Source: Anaeromicropila populeti
GTDB lineage: Bacteria; Bacillota; Clostridia; Lachnospirales; Lachnospiraceae
Assembly (NCBI RefSeq): GCF_900112775.1
Contig: NZ_FOYZ01000006.1
Location: forward strand, 116,676-180,675
DNA: 64,000 nucleotides
Reading direction: 5' to 3'
Shown: in pieces, positions 35,355-42,937 of the stretch
Layout: every line of letters begins with the position of its first letter
Position numbering within the stretch: position 1 is the stretch's first letter
Notes under the pieces: model-generated
Database searches by the model: none
Seen by the model: only the letters and a program-made list of their open reading frames with translations
Told to the model about the DNA's origin: nothing
Position numbers and translations under genes: made by a program

Positions 35355-36242
35355 ATGAGACTGAAAAAAATACTACTTAGCTTTGTTTTATTAGGAGCAG
35401 TTCTTATTCAACAAGAAATAGTTTCAGCTGATTCTTACGATGAGAGTGTGACACCATATGTTGCATTGGGAGCAGATTTGACTGAGGAACAGAAGAATAC
35501 TGTTTTTAATCTGTTAGACATTGAGGAAGAGGATTTGGAACAGTATAAGGTCGTTGAGGTCACCAATCAAGAGGAGTATGAGTACCTAAGTGGATACTTA
35601 TCTAGTGATATAATTGGTACGAAGGCACTTTCTTCTGTTAAGGTAATAAAGATGGAGGATGGCGAAGGAATTACAGTTCGTTCTTACAATATTAATTACT
35701 GCACCAACGGAATGTATTGTAATGCGCTTCTGACAGCAGGAATCAGCGATGCAGAGGTAGTAGTGGCAGGACCGTTCCAGTTAACAGGTACAGCAGCATT
35801 AGTTGGAACCATTAAGGCATATGAGGAAATGACAGGTAAAGAAATTCCACAAGAAAGCATTGATGCGGCAATGAATGAGCTTGTTTTAACAGGTGAACTG
35901 GCAGAGGATATAGGTAATGCAGAGAAGATGGAACAGTTGATTGCTTTGGTAAAACAGGCGGTTGTGGAAAAGAGTCTGGACTCCAGGGAAAAAATCCTAG
36001 AGGAAATTCAAAAGGATTCAGCAACTCTAGATTTAGAACTAACAGAAAACCAAAAGGAAAAAATCGCTGATTTAATGGGGAAAATTGAAGGATTAAATCT
36101 GAATATTGATACCATGAAGCAGCAGGCAAAGGAATTGTATGATAAGTTAGCAGAGCTTAATCTTGATACAGAAGGTTTCTTTGCTAAAATCGGTAATTGG
36201 TTTTCAAATCTTTGGGATCGTATTGCAGGGTTATTTAGTTAA
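35355..36242 (+). CDS. DUF1002 family secreted protein (YpuA-like)
   Basis: A 295-residue exported protein starting at 35355 after ACAGGAGG. The signal KKILLSFVLLGAVLIQ ends near VSADSYD. The core (about residues 25-190) shows YVALGADLT, SSVKVIKMEDGEGITV and ADAEVVVAGPF-like sequence (SDAEVVVAGPFQLTGTAALVG), which mark DUF1002. The C-terminal 100 residues are helical and likely coiled-coil, ending in an amphipathic segment. The family is common in spore-formers; its role is not known. A terminator follows. Confidence 0.88.
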   Translation: MRLKKILLSFVLLGAVLIQQEIVSADSYDESVTPYVALGADLTEEQKNTVFNLLDIEEEDLEQYKVVEVTNQEEYEYLSGYLSSDIIGTKALSSVKVIKMEDGEGITVRSYNINYCTNGMYCNALLTAGISDAEVVVAGPFQLTGTAALVGTIKAYEEMTGKEIPQESIDAAMNELVLTGELAEDIGNAEKMEQLIALVKQAVVEKSLDSREKILEEIQKDSATLDLELTENQKEKIADLMGKIEGLNLNIDTMKQQAKELYDKLAELNLDTEGFFAKIGNWFSNLWDRIAGLFS

Positions 36243-36275
36243 GGGGCAAAAGTGTGATAGAATAGAGAATTTATG

Positions 36276-36314
36276 AATCTCCAGGAGCATAAGTAATGCT
36301 TTTGGAGATTTTTT
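36276..36314 (+). terminator. Terminator after the DUF1002 gene
   Basis: AATCTCC..AGCAT pairs with ATGCT..GGAGATT and is followed by TTTTT. Confidence 0.85.
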
Positions 36315-36422
36315 ATGATAAAGGTATTGATTTTTCCAATGTTTATAGTTATTATGTTAAATAGATAAATCTGTAAAAGAAATCGGATAATAAGTCAGGC
36401 TTATTTAATAGTGGAGGGTAAC

Positions 36423-36560
36423 ATGATTAATTTTGAAGAAGAAATAAAAAAATTTCAACCCAGCTTGGATGTGGATCAAGCAGAGGAAGCAATCTATAAT
36501 AATAATTTGACTGATGTAACAGATATTATTGGTGAAATTCTGAAAGATATTAAAAAGTAA
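36423..36560 (+). CDS. Small acidic protein, 45 aa
   Basis: The ORF starts MINFEEEIKKFQPSLDVDQA and ends EILKDIKK, with a GTGGAGGGT ribosome binding site. It is acidic and helical, with no signal or membrane segment. It lies 28 bases before the zinc-ribbon TPR gene and is probably cotranscribed. The strong start signal and codon pattern support a real gene. The function is unknown. Confidence 0.65.
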   Translation: MINFEEEIKKFQPSLDVDQAEEAIYNNNLTDVTDIIGEILKDIKK

Positions 36561-36588
36561 GCTGGTATCAAGTGGTAAGGAGGCTGTT

Positions 36589-37953
36589 ATGAATTGTCCA
36601 AAATGCAATGCTAATCTGTTATTTAAAGTGAATAAATGTGAACAATGCGGACAGGATTTGAAAACATATAAGAAAATAATAGGAGCATCCAATATTTTTT
36701 ATAATGATGGTTTATCTCGGGCTAAGATTAGAGATTTGTCTGGGGCAGCAGCATCATTAAAAAAGAGTCTGCAAATTTATAAAAGGAACACGAATGCTAG
36801 GAATCTTCTTGGGCTGGTATATTTTGAAATGGGTGAAACTGTTTCGGCGTTAAGTGAATGGGTAATTAGTAAGCATTTTCAACCAGAGAATAATGATGCT
36901 GACAGATATATGGAGAGTTTGCAATCAAATCCAACAAAACTGGAAGCAATAAACCAGACAATAAAGAAATATAATGCAGCACTTTTGGCCGCTAAGCAAA
37001 GTAATGAGGATTTAGCTATTATACAGCTGAAAAAGGTAACAAGTTTAAGTCCTAATTTCTTACGGGCACAGCAGCTTTTGGCACTGCTGTATATAAAAGC
37101 AGGGGAAAAGGATAAGGCACTGCGATGTTTGAAAAAAATAAGTAAGATTGATATTAATAATATTACAACTATCCGGTATTTAAAGGAAGTAGAAGTAAAT
37201 GAACAGCCCGAAGTAAAGGAACCAGCAGAACGTGTATCAAAACCAACAGCTATATACCAGACAGGAACTCAGTATAAAGAGGAAAAAACAAACATTTGGG
37301 CGTATGCAAATTTAATAATAGGTGTTGTAATTGGAATTGTAGCAGTGTATATTTTAATTGTGCCTACGGTCAAAAAAAATGTTGAGATGAAGTATGCTAA
37401 TCAGGAAGATGTTTATCAGGACGAGATTTCAGCAAAAGAGTACACCATTGACACGTTAGAAGGCACTAATCAAGAGTTGCAGGATGAGATAGAGGATATA
37501 ACAACAGAATTGACTGAGTTAAAAGAGAATATGTTTGATGAATCTATTTATGATAATATGTTTGATGCAGTGGTTTTATTTCAAGAAGGTAAAAATGTTA
37601 AGGCGGCAGAGAAGCTTTTGGAAGTAGATACTAAAAAGCTTAGTAGTGCCAAAGCGAAAAAGGTGTATAATGCAATAAAGGAGGCTACTTTTTCAGAGGG
37701 TTCAAAAGAACTTTATCAGGAAGGAAAAAGTAAGTATGACTCAGGTAATTACGACGAGGCAATTACTATTTTTGAAAAGGCAATAAAATTAGATGAAGCA
37801 AATGCAGATGCTATTTATTTTCTGGGTAGATGCTACCATAGAAAGAATGACTATGTGAAGGCAAGAGAATATTATGAAACAATTATGAATCAGTATGAAG
37901 ATTCAACAAGATATGCAGAAGCAAAAAAGATGTTGCAGACGTTGCCTGAATAA
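36589..37953 (+). CDS. Zinc-ribbon/TPR membrane protein
   Basis: A 454-residue protein. It begins with a zinc ribbon (CPKCN and CEQCG, residues 3-19), then TPR helices (about 25-205), a linker, one membrane segment (about 244-264), a coiled coil (about 275-315), and C-terminal TPR repeats (about 365-450) with GKSKYDSGNYDEAITIFEKA. The N-terminal TPR part should be in the cytoplasm and the second set outside. Such proteins probably build envelope or cell-division assemblies. AAGGAGGC precedes the ATG. It lies just before the spoIIA operon but is separated from it by a terminator. Confidence 0.85.
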   Translation: MNCPKCNANLLFKVNKCEQCGQDLKTYKKIIGASNIFYNDGLSRAKIRDLSGAAASLKKSLQIYKRNTNARNLLGLVYFEMGETVSALSEWVISKHFQPENNDADRYMESLQSNPTKLEAINQTIKKYNAALLAAKQSNEDLAIIQLKKVTSLSPNFLRAQQLLALLYIKAGEKDKALRCLKKISKIDINNITTIRYLKEVEVNEQPEVKEPAERVSKPTAIYQTGTQYKEEKTNIWAYANLIIGVVIGIVAVYILIVPTVKKNVEMKYANQEDVYQDEISAKEYTIDTLEGTNQELQDEIEDITTELTELKENMFDESIYDNMFDAVVLFQEGKNVKAAEKLLEVDTKKLSSAKAKKVYNAIKEATFSEGSKELYQEGKSKYDSGNYDEAITIFEKAIKLDEANADAIYFLGRCYHRKNDYVKAREYYETIMNQYEDSTRYAEAKKMLQTLPE

Positions 37954-37983
37954 AACCCGTATCGTAACAAACAAACGAAAGAA

Positions 37984-38026
37984 AATATCCTGGAAAAGTG
38001 TAACAGGCTTTAACCAGGTATTTTTT
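37984..38026 (+). terminator. Terminator between the TPR gene and spoIIAA
   Basis: AATA-CCTGG pairs with CCAGG-TATT with one bulged T, followed by TTTTTT. Confidence 0.7.
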
Positions 38027-38068
38027 ATAGATTTATATGTAAAATTTTGAATAAAGAAGGGAAAAAAA

Positions 38069-38452
38069 GTGAGCAAAAATAATCTTATTAATTCATCTGT
38101 ACATGTTGAAAACCCAGAGAAAGCAATCTACAAGGTTGAAAACCACTGTTTGATTATTCAGCTAAATAGCGATTTAGATCATCATAGTGCATTAAAGATC
38201 CGTGAAAAATCAGATCATATTATTGCACATGACAATATACGAAACATAATTTTTGATTTTTCTAATTCTAATTTTATGGACAGTTCAGGAATAGGGGTTA
38301 TTATGGGAAGATATAAAAAAGTGATTTTTTCAGGGGGGAAAATCGCTGTAACAGGGATAAATCCACCAGTAGACAGGATTTTTCGAGTTTCTGGCTTATA
38401 TAAGATTATTCAAAAATATGAAACTGTAATGGATGCATTAAAAGCATTTTAA
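38069..38452 (+). CDS. spoIIAA: Anti-sigma-F factor antagonist SpoIIAA
   Basis: A STAS-domain protein that frees sigma-F from SpoIIAB in the forespore when it is unphosphorylated. The 127 residues include the phosphorylation motif MDSSGIG (residues 70-76) in the usual place after IIFDFSNS. It starts at GTG after GAAGGGA. The N-terminus is about 10 residues longer than in Bacillus. It is the first gene of the conserved spoIIAA-spoIIAB-sigF operon. Confidence 0.96.
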   Translation: MSKNNLINSSVHVENPEKAIYKVENHCLIIQLNSDLDHHSALKIREKSDHIIAHDNIRNIIFDFSNSNFMDSSGIGVIMGRYKKVIFSGGKIAVTGINPPVDRIFRVSGLYKIIQKYETVMDALKAF

Positions 38453-38470
38453 TAAGAGGAGGATAAGTAA

Positions 38471-38911
38471 ATGAGCGATACAAACGAAATGACATTAGTA
38501 TTTGATAGCAAATCAGAAAATGAGGGATTTGCAAGGGTTGCAACAGCAGCATTTATTGCACCATTAAATCCGACTATGGAGGAAATATCTGATATTAAGA
38601 CAGCCGTTTCGGAAGCGGTGACAAATTCAATTATTCATGGATATAATGGAAAACCTGGTAAAATTACTTTACACTGTAGTATTGATATGCAGAATATAAG
38701 GATTGAAGTGAAAGATGAGGGCTGTGGAATTGAAGATATTCAAAAAGCAATGGAACCTTTATATACGACAAAGCCAGAATTAGAACGTTCTGGTATGGGC
38801 TTTGCTTTTATGGAAGCCTTTATGGATCACTTGGAAGTCATATCACAAGCAAATCAGGGAACAAAGGTTATTATGAAAAAGACAATACAAAGCAGTGCTG
38901 CGGAATCGTAG
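38471..38911 (+). CDS. spoIIAB: Anti-sigma-F factor / SpoIIAA kinase SpoIIAB
   Basis: A 146-residue GHKL-type ATPase that binds and inhibits sigma-F and phosphorylates SpoIIAA. The N box ([13 protein letters not shown]), the G1 box ([10 protein letters not shown]) and the G2 box ([10 protein letters not shown]) are intact. A TAAGAGGAGGA ribosome binding site precedes the ATG. It lies 18 bases after spoIIAA and 13 bases before sigF. Confidence 0.96.
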   Translation: MSDTNEMTLVFDSKSENEGFARVATAAFIAPLNPTMEEISDIKTAVSEAVTNSIIHGYNGKPGKITLHCSIDMQNIRIEVKDEGCGIEDIQKAMEPLYTTKPELERSGMGFAFMEAFMDHLEVISQANQGTKVIMKKTIQSSAAES

Positions 38912-38924
38912 AAGGAGGGTGGTT

Positions 38925-39638
38925 ATGGATACACTTGAATTAATCAGACAGTCTCAAAGTGGCAATAAAGAAGCGAGAGATCGGGTTGTTACAGAGAACA
39001 CGGGATTGGTTTGGAGCATAATTAGAAGGTTTGCCAATCGGGGTTATGAGATGGAAGATTTATTTCAAATCGGATGTATTGGGCTTATAAAGGCAATTGA
39101 TAAATTTGACACAAGTTTTGAAGTAAAGTTTTCCACCTATGCTGTTCCTATGATAACAGGCGAAATTAAAAGGTTTTTACGAGATGATGGAATGATTAAG
39201 GTAAGTAGATCTTTAAAGGAGATTGCCTATAAAATACGAATTGCAAAGGATGAGTTAAATGCACAGCTGGGAAGAGAGCCGACAATAAATGAGGTAAGTG
39301 AGCGGACAGGCTTCCAGACTGAGGATATAGTAATGGCAATGGAAGCTGGTGCAGAAGTAGAATCCCTATACAAAACAATTTATCAAGGAGATGGGAATGC
39401 TATTTATTTAATTGATAAACTGGAAGAAACAAAAGATGAAAATGAAATGATAATTGATCATTTGGCACTACAGGAAATATTAAATTCTTTGGAAGAAAAA
39501 GATAGAAATATTATTAAACTTCGGTATTTTATGAATCGGACTCAAATGGATATAGCAAAGGAATTAGGAATTTCACAGGTTCAGGTATCAAGAATCGAGA
39601 AAAAAATTCTTAAAACAATGCGGGAAAAATTGGCTTAA
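38925..39638 (+). CDS. sigF: Sporulation sigma factor F
   Basis: The first forespore-specific sigma factor. The 237 residues include region 2 (GNKEARDRVVTEN, FQIGCIGLIKAIDKFD, FSTYAVPMITGEIKRFLRDD), region 3, and region 4 with the helix pair RTQMDIAKELGISQVQVSRIE. The ATG at 38925 follows GAAGGAGGG; the frame open from 38895 lies inside spoIIAB. A terminator follows about 60 bases later, before the spoVA operon, as in Bacillus. Confidence 0.97.
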   Translation: MDTLELIRQSQSGNKEARDRVVTENTGLVWSIIRRFANRGYEMEDLFQIGCIGLIKAIDKFDTSFEVKFSTYAVPMITGEIKRFLRDDGMIKVSRSLKEIAYKIRIAKDELNAQLGREPTINEVSERTGFQTEDIVMAMEAGAEVESLYKTIYQGDGNAIYLIDKLEETKDENEMIIDHLALQEILNSLEEKDRNIIKLRYFMNRTQMDIAKELGISQVQVSRIEKKILKTMREKLA

Positions 39639-39700
39639 CAGATTATCTTATTATTTTTAGGAATAATATAGATGAAAAAATATCAAAATAGAAGTATAGA

Positions 39701-39734
39701 AAACATTCACTAGCATATAGTGAATGTTTTTTTT
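39701..39734 (+). terminator. Terminator after sigF
   Basis: AAACATTCACTA and TAGTGAATGTTT form a perfect stem followed by a run of Ts. Confidence 0.92.
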
Positions 39735-39751
39735 GGTAAAGGAGTGATGGG

Positions 39752-39886
39752 ATGAAAAATAAGATTTGGGTAGCAATTGTTTCTATGAAGCTCATTATAT
39801 TAGTACTAGTCTTTTACTTTAACTATGACGGAAATAATGAAATTATGTCAGAGGGTACTTTAATAAAAGTAGGTTGTGAAATATGA
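39752..39886 (+). CDS. Small membrane protein at the head of the spoVA operon
   Basis: A 44-residue ORF with an AAAGGAGTGATGG ribosome binding site. It has one membrane segment (WVAIVSMKLIILVLVFYF) followed by a polar tail ending VGCEI. Its stop overlaps the spoVAA start in an ATGA junction, so it is translationally coupled to spoVAA. It is not one of the known SpoVA subunits. It may be a small partner of the DPA channel or a leader peptide. The close coupling supports real translation. Confidence 0.65.
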   Translation: MKNKIWVAIVSMKLIILVLVFYFNYDGNNEIMSEGTLIKVGCEI

Positions 39887-40500
39887 TAAAACTCTATATT
39901 TCCATGAATCAGAGAGTTCAGGTAATGAAAAGAGAAGTGTATCTGGATGATATTGCATCTTGCTATTGCTCGGATTTAGAAGTTCTAAATAAAATTAGGA
40001 AAATAGAATTATTTCATCTTGGACAGGAAAATTTGATTGTATGTTCCGCTTTAGTTGTAATTGAGAAAATTAATGAAAAGTATCTTGATATTGAGGTAAT
40101 CAATATGGGTGAGACAGATTTTATTATTGAGTATTTGCAGAAAAAGAAAAAGAACATGTTATTTGAATATTTCAAAATAGTAGTGGTTAGTTTTACTGTA
40201 TTCTGTGGAGGTGCCTTTGCTATTATGACTTTTAATTCCGATGTGGGAGTCAAGGAACTATTTCAAAGACTTTATGAAATCATACTTGGTGATAACGGAG
40301 CAAATAGCAAGATTCTTGAAATTTCATATAGTATTGGCGTTTCATTGGGAGTCATCTCTTTTTATAATCATATGTTCCGTAAAAAAATTGAACCAGATCC
40401 AACTCCAATCCAGATTGAGATGAGGCAATATGAGTCACAGGTAAATGATACAATTATTATGGATGCGAACAGAGAGGGTGAAACAATGAATGTTCCTTAA
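39883..40500 (+). CDS. spoVAA: Stage V sporulation protein AA
   Basis: A 205-residue subunit of the SpoVA complex, which moves dipicolinic acid into the forespore and out at germination. The N-terminal half is a soluble domain (LYISMNQRVQVMKREVYLDDIA, TDFIIEYL), followed by two membrane segments (about residues 105-122 and 150-165). This is the known plan for SpoVAA. It overlaps the upstream small ORF by four bases and spoVAB by 11 bases. No ribosome binding site is obvious, consistent with coupled translation. Confidence 0.9.
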   Translation: MIKLYISMNQRVQVMKREVYLDDIASCYCSDLEVLNKIRKIELFHLGQENLIVCSALVVIEKINEKYLDIEVINMGETDFIIEYLQKKKKNMLFEYFKIVVVSFTVFCGGAFAIMTFNSDVGVKELFQRLYEIILGDNGANSKILEISYSIGVSLGVISFYNHMFRKKIEPDPTPIQIEMRQYESQVNDTIIMDANREGETMNVP

Positions 40501-40903
40501 AATAGGTATTCTTATATTGATTGGAGTAATTTCTGGGTGGACAATTGGAAGTGGAGTTTTTGCATTTATTACTACAATAGGCGTGGTACCAAGATTAATT
40601 GCAAGAACAAAAACAGCAAAAAAGATAGTGCTATATGAAAATGCAATTATTTTAGGAGGTACTCTTGGAAATATTTGTACTACCTTTTCCGTTGCTGCTC
40701 CTGTTGGAAAAGTTGGATTAATTGTTATCGGACTATTTTGTGGTATATTTGTGGGATGTCTTGCCATGTCAATAGCGGAAACCTTAAATGTCCTTCCAAT
40801 TTTTATTGAAAAAATTGGGTTGGAAGAAGGTCTGGCAATTATTGTTTTATTTTTTGCAATTGGAAAGGGAATGGGTTCCTTTTACCAGTTATATTTTTTG
40901 TAA
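40490..40903 (+). CDS. spoVAB: Stage V sporulation protein AB
   Basis: A 137-residue membrane protein with about four hydrophobic segments, GIISGWTIGSG-like N-terminal segment (GVISGWTIGSGVFAF) and the conserved VPRLIARTKT. It is a SpoVA channel component. Its start overlaps the end of spoVAA by 11 bases, showing tight coupling. Confidence 0.92.
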   Translation: MFLKIGILILIGVISGWTIGSGVFAFITTIGVVPRLIARTKTAKKIVLYENAIILGGTLGNICTTFSVAAPVGKVGLIVIGLFCGIFVGCLAMSIAETLNVLPIFIEKIGLEEGLAIIVLFFAIGKGMGSFYQLYFL

Positions 40904-40923
40904 AATATAGGAAGGGTGATTTT

Positions 40924-41424
40924 ATGGACAAGAATAAAGTTTCTATTCATGATGTTGTATCAGAAAAGGACTCGGAAAAGCGAGAACAAAAGTATAATAA
41001 ATACGTAAAAGATGTTACACCAACACACAACTATGTTTTGAATACGCTAAAAGCATTTTTTGTTGGTGGTATTATCTGCACAATAGGACAGGGGTTTACT
41101 AATCTGTATATGCAGATGGGGTTGGATAAGGAAACAGCTGGCTTATATCAAATCATTACATTAGTATTATTAAGCGTAGTTTTAACAGGTCTTAATATTT
41201 ATTCTAAACTGGCAAAGTTTGGTGGCGCAGGAACAGTAGTGCCAATAACAGGATTTGCCAATTCAGTGGCAGCAGCAGCAATTGAATTTAAAACAGAAGG
41301 CCAGGTCTTTGGAATTGGATGCAAAATATTTACCATTTGCGGTCCTGTAATTCTATATGGAATCTTTTCTTCCTGGGTTTTGGGTTTGGTATACTATTTT
41401 CTTAAAATGGCTGGAATCGTATAG
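40924..41424 (+). CDS. spoVAC: Stage V sporulation protein AC
   Basis: A 166-residue membrane protein of the DPA channel; in Bacillus SpoVAC acts as a mechanosensitive channel. The soluble start is followed by NTLKAFFVGGIICTIGQ and membrane segments, with FGGAGTVVPITGFANSVAA, the signature of the AC/AE family. GGAAGGGTG lies before the ATG. It is paralogous to spoVAE two genes on. Confidence 0.96.
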   Translation: MDKNKVSIHDVVSEKDSEKREQKYNKYVKDVTPTHNYVLNTLKAFFVGGIICTIGQGFTNLYMQMGLDKETAGLYQIITLVLLSVVLTGLNIYSKLAKFGGAGTVVPITGFANSVAAAAIEFKTEGQVFGIGCKIFTICGPVILYGIFSSWVLGLVYYFLKMAGIV

Positions 41425-41436
41425 TGAGGTGTGTAC

Positions 41437-42507
41437 ATGAAAAATAATAAAATAGTTGGAAAACAAAGTATATCTTTTGAGCATCCTCCAGTTATTACAG
41501 GTTTTTCGTCTGTTGCTGGGAAAAAAGAAGGGGAAGGACCTCTTGGAAGTTTTTTTGATGTTGTAGAGGAGGATCCCTTTTTTGGTGGAGATAACTGGGA
41601 AGATGCAGAAAGCCGCATGCAGAAAATGGCGGCAGAACTTGCAATTAAAAAGGCAAAATTAAAGCCAGTGGATGTACGTTATCTGATAGCAGGTGATTTG
41701 TTGGGACAATTGATAGCTACTTCTTTTGGAATTATGGATTTAGATATTCCTCTATTTGGGGTGTATGGAGCATGCTCTACTATGGGAGAATCCATATCTA
41801 TTGGTTCCATGATAGTAGATGGAGGATATGCAAAGAATGTTGTGGCATTAACGTCAAGTCATAATGCAAGTGCAGAAAAACAATTTCGTTTTCCATTGGA
41901 ATATGGAAATCAAAGACCTCTTGCAGCAACTTGGACGGTAACTGGAAGTGGAGCAGTTGTGATTTCCCAGAATACCAGTAACAATTCGGAAAACTCAGAA
42001 AAATCATCTGGAGGCAATGAAAAAAAAGAGCCGGTGATTGAAATAAAGGGAATTACGACTGGTAAAATCACTGACTATGGCGTAAAGGATTCTATGAATA
42101 TGGGGGCTTGTATGGCTCCGGCAGCAGCAGATGTTATTTATCAGAATCTTCAGGATTTTAAGCTTTCACCAGCATATTATGATAAGATTATTACAGGAGA
42201 TTTGGGATATGTTGGTCAAAGAATTTTAATTGATTTATTATTAGAAAAGGGATATGATATCTCAGTAAATCATATGGACTGTGGAATTGAGATTTATGAT
42301 AAAGAGACCCAGGACACTCATGCTGGCGGAAGTGGATGTGGCTGTAGTGCCATTACCTTAAATGGATATATTATGGACAAGCTTTTAAAAAGAGAGTGGA
42401 AAAGAGTATTGTTTGTTCCAACAGGAGCTTTATTGTCTACGGTAAGTTTTAATGAAGGAAATTCCGTTCCTGGAATTGCACATGGAGTAATGATAGAAGG
42501 AAGGTAG
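41437..42507 (+). CDS. spoVAD: Stage V sporulation protein AD
   Basis: A soluble subunit of the SpoVA complex with a thiolase-like fold, which binds dipicolinic acid. This copy has 356 residues from the ATG at 41437, chosen because GAGGTG lies six bases before it (a GTG at 41431 is in frame). Conserved parts are VITGFSSVAGKKEGEGPLG, FGVYGACSTMGE and HAGGSGCGCSAI. The segment around residues 185-205 is Asn/Ser/Glu-rich, longer than usual and probably a surface loop. Confidence 0.96.
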   Translation: MKNNKIVGKQSISFEHPPVITGFSSVAGKKEGEGPLGSFFDVVEEDPFFGGDNWEDAESRMQKMAAELAIKKAKLKPVDVRYLIAGDLLGQLIATSFGIMDLDIPLFGVYGACSTMGESISIGSMIVDGGYAKNVVALTSSHNASAEKQFRFPLEYGNQRPLAATWTVTGSGAVVISQNTSNNSENSEKSSGGNEKKEPVIEIKGITTGKITDYGVKDSMNMGACMAPAAADVIYQNLQDFKLSPAYYDKIITGDLGYVGQRILIDLLLEKGYDISVNHMDCGIEIYDKETQDTHAGGSGCGCSAITLNGYIMDKLLKREWKRVLFVPTGALLSTVSFNEGNSVPGIAHGVMIEGR

Positions 42508-42512
42508 CAGCT

Positions 42513-42866
42513 ATGGATTATGTAAAAGCTTTTTTCGTTGGAGGATTAATTTGTGCAGCAGTGCAGATATTTATGGATAATACAAAATTAATGCCAGGAA
42601 GAATTATGGTGATTCTAGTTTGTCTGGGAGCAGTATTGGGAGCGTTAGGAATCTATGAACCATTAATTGACTGGGCAGGAGCAGGAGCCAGTGTGCCATT
42701 AAGTGGATTTGGAAATACATTATATAAGGGTATTAAGGAAGCTATAGATAAGGATGGGTTTATTGGTGTATTTAAAGGAGGTTTTACTGCCTCTGCCGTT
42801 GGAATTTCTACAGCACTTATATTTAGTTATATTGCTTCTTGGGTGTTTAAGTCTAAAATGCAGTAA
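42513..42866 (+). CDS. spoVAE: Stage V sporulation protein AE
   Basis: A 117-residue membrane protein (SpoVAEb type) with KAFFVGGLICAAVQI and WAGAGASVPLSGFGN, clearly a relative of SpoVAC. It lies five bases after spoVAD. With it the operon holds AA, AB, AC, AD and AE; spoVAF is not seen. A strong terminator follows. Confidence 0.95.
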   Translation: MDYVKAFFVGGLICAAVQIFMDNTKLMPGRIMVILVCLGAVLGALGIYEPLIDWAGAGASVPLSGFGNTLYKGIKEAIDKDGFIGVFKGGFTASAVGISTALIFSYIASWVFKSKMQ

Positions 42867-42880
42867 AATGAAGTGACATA

Positions 42881-42923
42881 TTAGAATTAGGGAGTGTTGC
42901 AAAGCAGCACTCCCTAATTCTAA
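42881..42923. terminator. Bidirectional terminator between spoVAE and the PBP gene
   Basis: A stem of about 20 pairs (TTAGAATTAGGGAGTG with CACTCCCTAATTCTAA plus inner pairs) with an AAA loop, lying between two converging genes. T-runs are short. Confidence 0.88.
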
Positions 42924-42937
42924 TTAAGAAAATAATA

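Noticed and set aside
36589-36680. Zinc ribbon start as a separate ribosomal-type protein
   Set aside because: The ribbon continues without a break into the TPR domain.
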